Assembly (NCBI GenBank): GCA_003952965.2
Contig: CM025856.1
Span: 1,792,255 to 1,856,254, forward strand
DNA length: 64,000 nucleotides
Direction of reading: 5' to 3'
Source of the DNA: Morella rubra
Taxonomy: Eukaryota; Streptophyta; Magnoliopsida; Fagales; Myricaceae
Shown: one piece after another, positions 1 through 11,646 of the stretch
Layout of the letters: the number at the start of each line of letters is the position of its first letter
How positions within the stretch are numbered: position 1 is the first letter of the stretch
Notes under the pieces: generated by a model
Database searches by the model: none
What the model was told of the DNA's origin: nothing
The model's input: only the letters and a program-made list of their open reading frames with translations
Position numbers and translations under genes: made by a program

Positions 1-568
1 CTTATTAGGTAAGTTTTTAGAATAAGTGATAAACTTATAATCTTTTTTTTTTTTCCCTTAAGCAAGCTCATGGTACATATATACTCAATGAGGAGGCCTG
101 AGTTATCCAAATATGATAAACGTTTTTTCTGCTTTTCTTTGTGATCCGTTTATCTTATCTGGATGCAAATTCAATGTACTAGAGTGTAGATATTGGCAAA
201 TAATTTTATGGAGAAGTAAACCTGCAGAGTTTTAAGTTAAATATGAAATCTCAGTTGACCCAAAAGTACATGCAATAACAATAATGTTATATTAATCGCT
301 TATTTTATATTATCTAACCTAGGGTGGGGTTTTTTTTTAATGGCCAATGGCCATTGACAGGCGACGCAGATCAATATAAAAGTCAAGGTCGCCTGTCGGT
401 ACAAAAAATAAAATATAAAAATGATGAAAGTGGAAAGTATTGGGCCACCTCCACCACCTAAAAACCAGGATGGGCAAAGTGAACCTATAGAGAAGAAGGC
501 CCATTTTAAGAAGCTGGCAAAAGGGCCCAAGAACACATACCCTAGCTGCTTCACCCCGTGTGTAAGCA
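1..568. other. intergenic, no gene recognised
   Basis: AT-rich sequence with a T tract near 41-54. The stretch at 421-540 is open in one frame but has proline-rich, low-complexity content and matches no family I know. It ends at the CACTA terminus at 569. Confidence 0.5.
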
Positions 569-589
569 CACTACAAGAAATTTGGGCTT

Positions 590-1400
590 TTGAGACGGGA
601 GAAAAGCGTCCCAAAAGCCCAAAAAACCGTCCCAAAAGAGCTTTTGGGACAGTTTATGGCATCCCAAAGTGCCGTCCCAAAGTGCCGTCCCAATAGTCCC
701 GTCCCAAAAGGTTTTCTAGAACTCTAAACCCGCACCCGTCCCAAATTCTGACAGTTTGAACTAAAAATATTATAGTTTGGACTGAAGGTCCGAATCCATC
801 CCAAAATATTCACTTCCAGATATTTGTGTCCGAACTACAAACCAGTTCGGACTACTATCAAACAGGTAAACAATTTGGACATGGATAGACCAAACCCAAA
901 CTTAGTTCGAACTTCTGGTAGTCCGAACACTCATAAATGAGTCCGAACGTCACAACATAAGTCCGAACCAACATTCAGTTCGAACCCGTATAAATTCGTC
1001 CGAACTTAATGTAAGTGCCAACATTAAAACTGAAGTCCAAACTAACAATGGTTCGAACCCGTAAAACTTAGTCCGAACTATTATGAAGTTTCAACTACTC
1101 AAGTTTAGTGCGAGCTGAAAACAAAGTTTGAACGGCTCAAAGTACAGTTCGGACTACTGCATGTTCGGACTTAATGTTTGAACTTAGTATATACTGGTTG
1201 TAACTAATAAAATGATGTTGGAATTTAGCGAGTTTGGACTTGTAGAATTTCGGTTCGAACGTTATAATTTTAGTCCGAACCACTGGTTATCGGACCCGGT
1301 AGAAGTCAGTTTGAACTTATATTATATAAGTCTCAACTAGAACCTGTAATTTTATACATGTTTGAACTTGAAAAATGTAGGTTCGAAATGAGACCTGTAA
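590..1400. repeat. CACTA subterminal repeat field, left
   Basis: Two motif classes are visible. TTTGGGACGG and its complement crowd 590-740. GTTCGGAC, GTTCGAAC, AGTCCGAAC and near variants then recur every 20-60 bases from about 720 to 1400 in both orientations. In En/Spm elements such arrays bind the small regulatory protein (TNPA) needed for excision. That function here is inferred from position and repetition only. Confidence 0.75.
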
Positions 1401-1620
1401 TTTATGCAGAATCTCAAAAAATTAAAATTAAAATACCTCAATAAACCCATACATACAAGAAATCAATACAAGTCTTCATAAAGTCAAAGTTACAAAAATA
1501 AAATCATTTTCCAAATGTTAAACATTGTTTATAATGTAATGGTACTAGGCAAACATAAATCTAAAATAACATATGTCCAAAATAAGCATCAATCTAAACT
1601 AACATAAGTCCAACATAAGT

Positions 1621-2635
1621 TCAAACCGTGGGAGGAGTTTGCCATGAAATCATTCATGCGCTCCCTCATTTCCCTCATAAATCTGTTCTCGAACTCCTTC
1701 ATTTCTTGTTGTCGCTTAGCTTGCATGCGCTCCATCTCTGCTTCCGCTCTATTCTCATCTGCTCTACCTCAGCTTCCCGTTCTGCTTTCAAACTATCTAT
1801 CTCCAGTTGTGCCTCTCTTAATTGTCGTGCTACATTGGTGGATGATGAACCCGAGGTTTTAAGAGGCTTCACTGCTCATCCCAACCCTCTCACATAACCA
1901 GGCTTTGGGCCTAAGACCTGATGGAGGATATCAATGTCTGTGTAGGACCTCTCATCTGAGATAACTTGCTCTTGCAATTCCCTTATCTTTTCATGCAAAA
2001 AAAGTGCCATAAGATGAATCATTAATATTAATATTACATTCATTTAATATAAATATATATATATATATATATATATGTCCAATTATAATATGTTACAAAT
2101 GAAAAGGACTCCGCAAGTGATAGCTGTAGTAAATCTAGCAGCATAACGGCTATAGTAGGGACTATTCCTGAGTACAAAAATGTCATATAGTTACCAACAC
2201 AAGTAACAAAGTATTCCAATAATTCCGAAAGAACCACTAACCAACACAATCAAGTACCAACACAACCACCAACCAACAGATTTATTACCAAGTACAACCA
2301 CCAGAATGACAATAACTATTAATAGTTTGAAATAAAAACCATACCAAATGGGTCAATGTAAGTGTACTCACATGATTGTCCTTAGCAACATCAAACAACC
2401 AGTCCCCATTTTTCTGCTTGTGGGATGCAGCATACAATTTAGCAAGCCCAATATCTAAAGTTGCAGAGGGGGAAATTTCCTAGAGAATTACGTAACAAGT
2501 TAGTAAACATAGCAATATACCAGTAGGAATTATATCACTTACCAATACTTTTCGATATCGAGCAAACGTCCTCATACCCACTGTGTGGAAAACTATCAAG
2601 CTCTTTCTATTTTTAGTGTTTACTTTACACTTTTC
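1621..2635 (-). pseudogene. Ptta/En/Spm transposase (Transposase_24) exons
   Basis: Three minus-strand exons are recognisable. Exon 2635-2543 encodes a segment ending in TFARYRKVL, and exon 2479-2372 encodes LAKLYAASHKQKNGDWL; both have AG acceptors and GTAAGT/GTGAGT donors. The C-terminal stretch from about 2010 to 1621 reads VLGPKPGYVRGLG, then a charged coiled coil (ARQLREAQLEIDSLKAE, FENRFMREMRERM). This exon order and the GPxxGYVxGLG motif are typical of Transposase_24 proteins carried by plant CACTA elements. An in-frame TGA follows GYVRGLG and the coiled-coil part changes frame, so the copy is probably inactive. Upstream exons between 2640 and 2840 are only weakly readable. Confidence 0.7.
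2040..2080. repeat. (TA)n microsatellite
   Basis: Uninterrupted TA dinucleotides at about 2049-2077, inside an intron-like part of the CACTA transposase region. Confidence 0.9.
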
Positions 2636-2919
2636 CTGGAAACAGTTTCATGATAAATGATTAAATGCGTTCAAAATTACAAATTGTACTCAAAGATATA
2701 CATGTATCTCATATTTTGGATCAGCAAACATGTCCCACAATTTTGCCTAGGTATCTTCATCCATGTCTGGAAGGGGGTGTCGAACGACCACTTCTTTATT
2801 CCCTCCCACTTCCTTATAAGTTCGAAAAACATGTTCTGACTTCAGAATAAATGTTTAAACATACGTGACACAAGTTTCAACCATAATCTCATTAGTTCCC
2901 ACCATATATCTCATGCAAT

Positions 2920-4080
2920 AGAATTCAGTTTGAACAATATATCAGGAGTTGACAGAGTTGCAAAGCACAATTACAACAGATAAATATTCAGTTCGAACAA
3001 ATATAAATAAGTTTCAACAGACAAGTATTAAGTTCGGACCAAAATAAATATGTTTCAACAGACAAATATGAAGTTCGAACTACAGTGGACAGACCCAAAT
3101 TCTGCAGAAACCCAATGACTGAACAACCATAATAAGGACCCCCAACCACGAAATAACAAGTTAGAAGCATGTAAAAGACATAGGAATTTTATCCAGACAC
3201 CAAACCTGGACGGGGATTTCAGCAAATCATACAAATTCTTGAGGTTTCCTTTCAAAATAGTTCATACAAAATTAACACACATTAGTCTACATGTAATAAA
3301 AATATGGTAGGTACATCGTAGAAGCATAATGAGTTTAACACACATTACCATAATGAGTAATCCAATGTGAATATATAGTTCGCACTAACATATATGCGTT
3401 CGCATTAAAAATAGATATGTTCGAACTAACATAAGGTCGTTCGCACTTACCTATACCAATTCAGACTGAAAATGCTGGGAAACAAAATTTGCGCGGTCAC
3501 ATGAAAGTCAAATTAATTACATGTTCAAACTCGAACATATAAACGTGTGAACTCAATATACCTTAGTTCGGATGTGAACATATAAGTTCGCACTTGGAAT
3601 GACTGTCACGGTAAATTAAAGTGATTAGGGTGGTCCAAACTAAGGTATCCTCAGTTCAAACTGGTTCACGCGATGTCGTTTTGATGTTTTAGTTTCAACT
3701 TAAAATGTTCATTTTAACGTGGCCGGAAGAAGCCCGCGAAAATTAAAATTTGAAGTTCAAATTGGGTACATAATTCATGTGACTTAGTTCGAACCTCAGG
3801 AAACAAGTCCAAACCCATAAAACAGAAGTTTGAACTCGTAAGTACGACGTCATTTTTATGTTTACTTCTATATAAAAACGTGAACTTTAACATGGCGGAA
3901 AGAATCCCGTGGAAAAAAAAATTTGAAAGTGCGAACTAGTAAAATTAGTGGTCCGAACTTTCCGTCTGTTCAAACTAAATTATCAACGTCTGAACTGTGC
4001 TGTAGTTTGAACTCTGACTCTCTTATTGTTCGAACTTGAGAAATGTTTGTTGCACTGAAAGTTTCAAATGCATACTAAGT
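2920..4080. repeat. CACTA subterminal-type repeat field, internal
   Basis: The same GTTCGAAC/GTTCGGAC/TTCGCACT-type motifs seen next to the left terminus reappear densely here, beyond the transposase exons. This may be the long subterminal region of the other end of the same element, or the end of a second nested element. No terminal CACTA or TAGTG sequence is seen inside the field. Confidence 0.65.
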
Positions 4081-4566
4081 TATAGTAAGTGCGGACTTAA
4101 ATTTTTTAGTTAAAATGAGTTCACTCTAGTTTCACTCAAACTCCCACAATATTTAAGTGTTTGGAATTTTTATGTGTTCATTGGTTAAAATTGTATGTTT
4201 TGCAAAAATTGTTCTTGGCTTCTTGGGTTATATAAAGTTCCATTAATACTTCTTTTACCTTGAACGCTTTCATTTGATAACGTAACTTAATTAAAAAAAA
4301 AAAAAAAAAAAACAAAAAAAAAGTACAAACCAGCAATATGAACATAAAGATAACAATTGTCCATAAAAAAATGTCCATAAAGAAGTGTCTATCATATCCA
4401 AAATAAATACAAAATAAACATATCAAAGTGTCAAAAATAACATTATCCCAAAATAAGTATATAACCCAAAAGAAGAAATAAAATAAAAACTGGACTACTA
4501 AAGTGAATCAACCATCCTCTGCATCACATCGACCGAACCGCTAAGGCATTCGACCTTGTTCTCCAA

Positions 4567-4971
4567 CTAATCTATCATGTCTTGGTGCCAGTCGAATAAC
4601 GAGATCCTCAAGTCGACCGAAGCATTCAAAAAGCTCGGTGGCCTCGGCGGATCGAGCTTGACTCTCTCGAAGCTCGCCTCACTGGTACGCCGGTGAGGAT
4701 CAATATAGTATGCAACTATCAAGTCTAGCATTCTGAAGAAGTCTGTCATGGCACTATGAGGGATGTTTGGCAAGTGGTCTGGGACTTCCTCCTTTCCAGT
4801 CAGCAACTTGTACAGCTCACTATTAGATAGCATCAGACGGTCAGCTATCTCCTCCTCTTGGTCGGGGTACGAAGGGCTCTCAGGTCGGGCAATACCCAAA
4901 AATTCTCTGATCTTGTAGGCTGAGAATGTAACCGACACCCCCCTCAGGGTGATGTCGTATGATGCTTGCAA
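4567..4971 (-). CDS. Transposase_32-like plant transposon protein fragment
   Basis: An uninterrupted 134-residue reading frame on the minus strand. Its content (GVSVTFSAYKIREFLGI near the start, then an acidic DQEEE stretch, then PHSAMTDFFRMLDLIVAYYI) resembles the 'putative plant transposon protein' domain often found near CACTA and gypsy-type elements. The assignment is from memory of the family and moderately sure. The first methionine may be internal to a longer exon, since the family domain usually starts earlier. It lies on the same strand as the Transposase_24 exons and within the same repeat-marked element. Confidence 0.55.
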   Translation of the reverse strand: MQASYDITLRGVSVTFSAYKIREFLGIARPESPSYPDQEEEIADRLMLSNSELYKLLTGKEEVPDHLPNIPHSAMTDFFRMLDLIVAYYIDPHRRTSEASFERVKLDPPRPPSFLNASVDLRISLFDWHQDMID

Positions 4972-5172
4972 ACAAAGAAAGATGTTAGAAAAAAATATCC
5001 ATCCGAATGTGTGTGTCCGTTAACATGGTTAGAACTTACCATTTTGTAATTTGTACTACAATAACTTTAGTTAGCACTGTTATCCCATTTATACAAGTTT
5101 CAACTGATATTTTTGAAGTTCGAAAGGAATTGACGCATTTAATGAAGGGTCACATCACATCGCATCGATCTG

Positions 5173-6172
5173 NNNNNNNNNNNNNNNNNNNNNNNNNNNN
5201 NNNNNNNNNNNNNNNNNNNNNNNNNNNNNNNNNNNNNNNNNNNNNNNNNNNNNNNNNNNNNNNNNNNNNNNNNNNNNNNNNNNNNNNNNNNNNNNNNNNN
5301 NNNNNNNNNNNNNNNNNNNNNNNNNNNNNNNNNNNNNNNNNNNNNNNNNNNNNNNNNNNNNNNNNNNNNNNNNNNNNNNNNNNNNNNNNNNNNNNNNNNN
5401 NNNNNNNNNNNNNNNNNNNNNNNNNNNNNNNNNNNNNNNNNNNNNNNNNNNNNNNNNNNNNNNNNNNNNNNNNNNNNNNNNNNNNNNNNNNNNNNNNNNN
5501 NNNNNNNNNNNNNNNNNNNNNNNNNNNNNNNNNNNNNNNNNNNNNNNNNNNNNNNNNNNNNNNNNNNNNNNNNNNNNNNNNNNNNNNNNNNNNNNNNNNN
5601 NNNNNNNNNNNNNNNNNNNNNNNNNNNNNNNNNNNNNNNNNNNNNNNNNNNNNNNNNNNNNNNNNNNNNNNNNNNNNNNNNNNNNNNNNNNNNNNNNNNN
5701 NNNNNNNNNNNNNNNNNNNNNNNNNNNNNNNNNNNNNNNNNNNNNNNNNNNNNNNNNNNNNNNNNNNNNNNNNNNNNNNNNNNNNNNNNNNNNNNNNNNN
5801 NNNNNNNNNNNNNNNNNNNNNNNNNNNNNNNNNNNNNNNNNNNNNNNNNNNNNNNNNNNNNNNNNNNNNNNNNNNNNNNNNNNNNNNNNNNNNNNNNNNN
5901 NNNNNNNNNNNNNNNNNNNNNNNNNNNNNNNNNNNNNNNNNNNNNNNNNNNNNNNNNNNNNNNNNNNNNNNNNNNNNNNNNNNNNNNNNNNNNNNNNNNN
6001 NNNNNNNNNNNNNNNNNNNNNNNNNNNNNNNNNNNNNNNNNNNNNNNNNNNNNNNNNNNNNNNNNNNNNNNNNNNNNNNNNNNNNNNNNNNNNNNNNNNN
6101 NNNNNNNNNNNNNNNNNNNNNNNNNNNNNNNNNNNNNNNNNNNNNNNNNNNNNNNNNNNNNNNNNNNNNNNN
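5173..6172. other. assembly gap (1000 N)
   Basis: Exactly 1000 N, a conventional gap length, so the true distance is unknown. The right end of the CACTA element and the upstream part of the copia gag fragment are hidden here. Confidence 1.
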
Positions 6173-6600
6173 TTCCTTAATGGATTGAATGATGCTTATG
6201 CTGCTACAAGAGAACAAATTCTTTTCATTGAACCTTTGCCTCCCCTTAGCAACGTTTATGCTATGGTATTTAATCATGAGAGTCAAAAAGGCCTTACAAT
6301 TTCAACAGAAACTAATTCGGATACTACTGCTTTGTTAAGCAAGTTTAACTCAGCACCTCAATTTCATGGGAAAGCAGGTTTTTCAAAGGAAGACAAACAA
6401 ATTTGCAGTTATTGTGGAATGACTGGGCGTGTTGTTGATAAATGCTATAAATTGCATGGCTATCCCTCGGGATATAAGCCTGGCTGTTTTCAACAAAACT
6501 CTGGTTCAAGTGCAAACCAAGCTACTGATTTTTTTGATAATTCGTCTATTTATGGTGATGATGATTCACGACAGCCACATTTTCCTATTTCTTAAGAGCA
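6173..6600 (+). mobile_element. Ty1/copia gag fragment (fossil)
   Basis: A plus-strand gag-type reading frame emerges from the gap and runs to 6598. It contains the conserved copia gag C-terminal region and a CCHC zinc knuckle (6402-6450 region). It differs from the gag of the two minus-strand copia copies, so it belongs to another copia lineage. It stops where the LTR of the next element begins (6602), which indicates that the later element inserted into or beside it. It is a broken fragment. Confidence 0.7.
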
Positions 6601-6601
6601 A

Positions 6602-6909
6602 TGTAGAAAAAGGAGGAGCTGAGAAGAAAAAGTGCTCAACGAATAATAGAAAGAGAAATGATGAGAAGTTCACAATTTGCTAATTTGCTTCAATGAATTG
6701 TTAAGACAGTAAAGTGCCACCTTATATACCGAGCCATTAGAGCCATAACAGAAAGGAAAGAGCATTAAAGGCTATAACTAACTCTAGCTATACAAAGACA
6801 CGTGTAAAGCTAACGTCTAAAGCTAATTTACCTTAAAGACACAAAATACATTAACCAGAGGTCAGCCAATACACGGCACATAATAACCCATTAACTCAGC
6901 AGATTGACA
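6602..6909 (-). repeat. LTR of copia copy 1
   Basis: About 308 bp, matching both LTRs of the copy at 11345-16456, with TG...CA ends. A purine-rich tract (complement of CTCCCCCTCAAGATG) lies directly inside it, as expected next to a 3' LTR read on the minus strand. Confidence 0.85.
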
Positions 6910-9900
6910 CTCCCCCTCAAGATGGAGTGTGTAAATTGGCACACCCATCTTGCGAAGGAAGTTATGAACTGAGATGCTCCAAGACCTTTGGGTTAGAAGA
7001 TCAACAAGCTGTGCATTTGTGGGGACATGCAGAGTGCGAATTAAACCCGATTGAAGGTTCTCTCGTACGATGTGGCAATCTATATCAATATGCTTCATCC
7101 TCTCGTGGAAGATCGGGTTGGCAGCGATATGCAAGGCTGCTTGGTTGTCACAGAACACAAGGGTAGGTTGAGAGTGAGTTACATTTAGATCAGCAGGAAG
7201 GCGTGTCAACCAAGTAAGCTCACAGTGAGTTGATGCCATAGACCTGTACTCTACCTCTGCTGACGATCGGAAGACTGTTTGCTGCTTATTGGATTTCCAT
7301 GAGATAAGGGAGTCTCCAAGAAACACACAAAAACAATGACTGACCGTCCTGCCCAATTTGCATCATAGAAGGCCTTCAGGTGGAGCTCTGAATTTGCAGA
7401 GAAGAACAGCCCTTGTCCTGAAGTGGCCTTTAGGTACTGTAAGACATGATGAGCAGCATCTAGGTGTGGCTGCTTGGGAGAGTCTAGAAACTGGCTCAGA
7501 ATTTGCAAGGAGTAGGTGAGATCTGGCCTAGTAATGGTCAGCTAGAGCAATCTCCCCACAAGTCGACGATATGCAATTACATCTTCAATGGGCTCCCCCT
7601 TCAAGTCGACTAAGCTTCAAGTTCTGTGCCACAGGGCATTTGGCAGGTCGTGCACCTAGAAAACCTGCATTTGCTAGAATTTCTAAGGCATATTTTCTTT
7701 GAAAAACCGAAATTCCTCTTGAAGATATAGCTATTTCGAGTCTGAGAAAATATTTAAGAATGCCGAGGTCCTTGAGTTTAAATTGCAGATCAAGGATTTG
7801 CTTGAATCATGGATGAAACTAATATCATTCCTTGCAAGAATGATGTCATCCAATATAAACAAGGATGGCCGTGTATGAGTAGCCATTTTTCTTTGCGAGC
7901 ATGGAGTAATCAGCTGTGGACTGAACAAAACCGTGAGAGAGTATAAAAGAGGACAATTTCTCAAACCACTGCCGTGAGGCTTGTTTCAGCCATAGATAGA
8001 TTTGTTCAGTCGACAAACAAGAGATTTATCATTCTCCCCCTGCTGCTGATAACCTGGAGGAAGGTCATATAAACCTCTTCATGCAAATCACGTGCAAAAA
8101 AGGTTGTTGAGTTGAGCTGGTAAAGATGCCAATTGCGAATGGCAGCAACAACAAGGAGATTTTGACAGTGACAAGCTTGGCCACAGGAGAGAACGTCTCT
8201 TGATAATCCAAACCGGCGCGCTGAGTGTAGCCTTTAGCAACAAGGCGAGCCTTCTTTCTCTCCTCAGTGCCATTAGCACGAAACTTGGACTTGTAAACCC
8301 ACTTACAAGACACTGGTGCTTTGCCCAAAGGGAGAGAAGTAACTGACCAAGTATTGTTACTGACCAGTGCTTGATACTCGGCATCCATGGCAGCACGCCA
8401 AGCAGGAGAAGAGCAAGCTTCAGAGTAAGTTTGAGGATCAATGGTGGAGGAAATAGACAAGGAAAAGCACGGTGAGAGGAAGACAGCTTATCATAAGAGA
8501 GAAAAGAAGAAAGTTGATGAGAAGTACCTGATGCCGTGGAAGAGACTGTCACCGAAGAGACTGATTGATGAGGGGAAGCTTGAGAGGCCAAAGAACAGTG
8601 GTAGTCTTGGAGGTAAGAAGGTGGTTTGGGAGCTCGAGAAGGACGCTGAGGTAAGGGAGGAGGTGAAGGAGGCGAAGGAGAGATGAAGAGGAAGGAGAGG
8701 AAAGAGGTGACACCGGTGAAGAAAAATTAGAAGACGAAGTGGAGGTAAGAGGTTCTGTTTCAGTGACGGGAAGAGGGCAGAAAATAGAATCAGATGGAAA
8801 GGGGCTAGTAGGCATATGAATAGAAGAGTGGTCTTGAAAGAAAAAAATAAATTCATGAAAGACAACATCACGAGAGGTAAAAGTGTTCTGGTTTAAAGGT
8901 CAGCTTGTAAGCCTTAATACCTAGGAGGATAACTGAGGAAAATACATTCTCGTGTGCGAGGGTCAAACTTAGAGACGATGACGGTGGAAGCATAGCAAAG
9001 GCACCCAAACACACGCAATGGGATAGGACTTTTGAGGAAAATAGAACTTCATATGAGATTGATTGGACAGGAGAGGAGTAGGTAGGCGATTGATAATATA
9101 AGTGCTGTCAAGATGCAATCACACCCAAAAAGACAAGGGGAGATTTGCTTGAAAGTATAAGGCGCGGGCTACGTTGAGAAGGTGCTGATGTTTACGCTCC
9201 ACAACTCCATTTTGTTGTGGAGTTTCAACACAACTGAGATGATGAACAATCCTTTGGAGGTGTAGAAATCGGCATATGAAATTCCATTCCATTATCTATC
9301 TGAGGCATTTAATTTTGGTGGAAAACTGAGTCTCAACCAGATTAGAGAAAGAATGCAGGAGAGACCGGGTCTGAGATTTAGAATGCATGAGGTATACCCA
9401 AGTAAATTTACTGAAATCGTCTACAATAGTGAGAAAAAACTTAAAACCATCAATAGAAGTAGTGGAAAATGGGCCCCAAATATCACAATGAATTAACTTC
9501 AAAAATTGAAGTAGAAGTATGTGTAGACATAGGAAAACTTAATCTATGATGTTTAGCAAGAGGACAGACCCTGCAATGCTTGTGGTGAGTGACATGTATT
9601 TCGGGAATATAACTATGTAAAAGACTAAGCCTAGGAGAGGATAAATGCCCAAGTCGTCGATGCCAGAGGTCAAACTCTTGGTCAGTCGTGACAGCAAGGG
9701 CAGAGGAGCTGGACATAGTGTTTGGTGGAGTAAGAGGCACAACATCAGCATACGGTTGGAGATGGTAAAGGCCATTATCAAGCTTCCCCACTCCAATCGT
9801 CATCTAAGTAGACATGTCCTGCACCAAACATGAGGTAGAGAGAAAAATGAGGCAACAGTTGTGTGTATGAATTAATTTGCTTGCAGAAATCAAATTAAGA

Positions 9901-10305
9901 TAGAAATTGGGAACACATAACACATCTGTCAAGGTGAGAAAATTGGAGAGAACAATTGTCCCTATGTGGGTAACCAGGACTTCATCACCTGTAGGGAGTT
10001 TCACGGTTCCATTTACGGTGCTTGTGATAGTGGTTAATTGAGATAGAGAGAGCACACCATGTGGTCAGTTGCTCCTATGTCCAAAATCCAAGAGATGGAC
10101 TGAGGAGAACTATTAAGTGCACTCGAGAGGCATATAGCAGTACCTGAGAAACCAGATGTGGAAGGATGACTAACAGTGCTTTTCTCCAATTGTGGGTGCC
10201 CAACTTGATGGATTGAAGGTTGAGGTCGATGAGATTGCAACTGTGGCCTTAATTACAGAGAGAATTTTGACATTGACATTGGCGTAAAAATCAGCTGAGA
10301 AAAGA
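6602..10305 (-). mobile_element. Ty1/copia retrotransposon copy 1, partial (fossil)
   Basis: The element reads on the minus strand. One LTR is at 6602-6909, starting TGTAGAAAA and ending TTGACA in plus-strand orientation. Moving right there are RNase H (about 6930-7370), reverse transcriptase (about 7560-8460), a region before it, integrase (about 8980-9600) and part of gag to about 10305. There similarity to copy 2 stops and no second LTR is found. It is nearly identical to the copy at 11345-16456 over long stretches, so it is the same family. It is clearly broken, with roughly ten or more interruptions judged by eye. Confidence 0.85.
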
Positions 10306-11344
10306 GTATTTTCTGCAATGAAGATCATCAAGAGTGATTTGCGTAATAGGATGTAGGATGATTGGATGAATGATTGCATGTAGTGTACATCGAGCAAGAA
10401 GTTTTAAAAATATTGAGAACGAAGACATTTTGCAATATTTTCAGAAGATGCAAAATCGTAGGATAAAATTTCACCTTTTAGTTGCAGTACATAGTACGGT
10501 ACGTGTATTCTAATATTTTTAATGTTTTTAGTCCCTTAATTTTCGACATTGTAACTTTAAGAAATTTTTTGTATTACGAAAGAAATTTTTTTTCTTATTA
10601 TTTCGCCTTTAAAATTCGAGACACCCATAGATTTCAATCCTGGTTCTGCCACTGTAAAATTTATATATATAATGAAACCATGCACGAGTGACATACGACC
10701 ATGAACCTGCAATGAAAACTGACTTCTTTCTTTGCTATGCAATGTATCGCAAGGTCTAATTATAAGTTGATTCTTTTTCTAGTCTTTATTTTGTAGCAAC
10801 CGATACAGTATCATTCTTTAATTAGCTAGAATTTAAAATTTATTTTAGTCGACTCAAGAAAAAAGCAAAATCAAGTTTTTGGATCCAATTATTTGTTCTT
10901 TATAATAATTGTTGTTAGATAGAAAGTAAATCAACCTTACCTCAGTATTGGGAGTACTATTATTATTATTATAAGTAATAAAAAATCCATTAAAAAAATT
11001 GTTACGTCTTTCACATTCAGGCCTTAATCAATCCCCTGCACATTTTTTCACCATGCATTTTGTATATCCTAGCAACACGACCCATTAAACCTCCCCATAA
11101 AAAAAAGTTGGAAGCTCATGACAAACATACTATTTGCACTGATTTCGTAGTTATATATTATTTTTATGTTGTTTTGCATGCCTACTCTTTATAAGAACAA
11201 AAGAATTACGTATATATAGTCCAAGGATTATATATTCCTAATTAAGTAGGAACATTTCAGAATAATTTGCACTCTGATAGGACAAAAGGACGTTGTACTA
11301 ATGTGTGCATTGGTCTTTTGGATTTATGTGAAGCAAACATTCTC
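10306..11344. other. AT-rich spacer between copia copies
   Basis: No gene or clear repeat recognised. The sequence no longer matches the copia internal region after about 10305. Short open frames here have no family resemblance. Confidence 0.5.
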
Positions 11345-11646
11345 TGTAGAAAAAAGGAAGAGCTGAGAAGAAAAAGTGCTCAGCGAATAACAGAAAGAGA
11401 AATGATGAGAAGTTCGCAATTTGCGAATCTGCTTCAATGAAATGTTAAGACAGTAAAGTGCTACCTTATACACCGAGCCAATAGAGCCATAACAGAAAGG
11501 AAAGAGAAAAGGCTATAACTAACTCTAGCTATACAAAGACACGTGTAAAGCTAATCTAAACAATTTACCAAAATACACAAAATACATTAACCAGAGGTCA
11601 GCCAATACACGGCAGCATAATAACCCATTAACTCAGCAGATTGACA
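11345..11646 (-). repeat. 3' LTR of copia copy 2
   Basis: 302 bp with TG...CA ends, about 97% identical to the LTR at 16155-16456. It is adjacent to the polypurine tract, so it is the 3' LTR in element orientation. Confidence 0.9.

Larger units (their letters stand above)
569..5172 (-). mobile_element. CACTA (En/Spm) DNA transposon, one end visible
   Basis: The left end is CACTACAAGAAA at 569-580, the classic plant CACTA terminus, preceded by GCA as a possible 3-bp target duplication. Directly inside it come clustered copies of a TTTGGGACGG-type motif in both orientations (about 590-740). These are followed by dozens of GTTCGGAC/GTTCGAAC-type motifs. Minus-strand exons of a Ptta/En/Spm transposase (Transposase_24) lie at about 1621-2635, and a second transposon-type ORF at 4567-4971. 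The opposite terminus (TTTCTTGTAGTG) is not present before the N gap at 5173, so the right end is either in the gap or lost. A second nested CACTA copy cannot be excluded, because the repeat field resumes at 2920-4080 and again near 5118. Confidence 0.8.

Noticed and set aside
421-696. Open frame of 91 codons before and across the CACTA end
   Set aside because: It spans the CACTA terminus at 569 and is filled with the TTTGGGACGG repeats, so it is a by-product of repeats, not a gene.
1021-1080. GTTCGAAC-like motifs considered as tRNA T-loops
   Set aside because: They lack an acceptor stem and anticodon arm and occur as dozens of dispersed copies; they are CACTA subterminal repeats.
5007-6286. 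Frames of 378-393 codons around 5-6.3 kb
   Set aside because: They consist almost entirely of N from the assembly gap.
8441-8686. Plus-strand open frames inside the copia copies (also near 12734-13291)
   Set aside because: They are antisense shadows of the minus-strand copia coding region.
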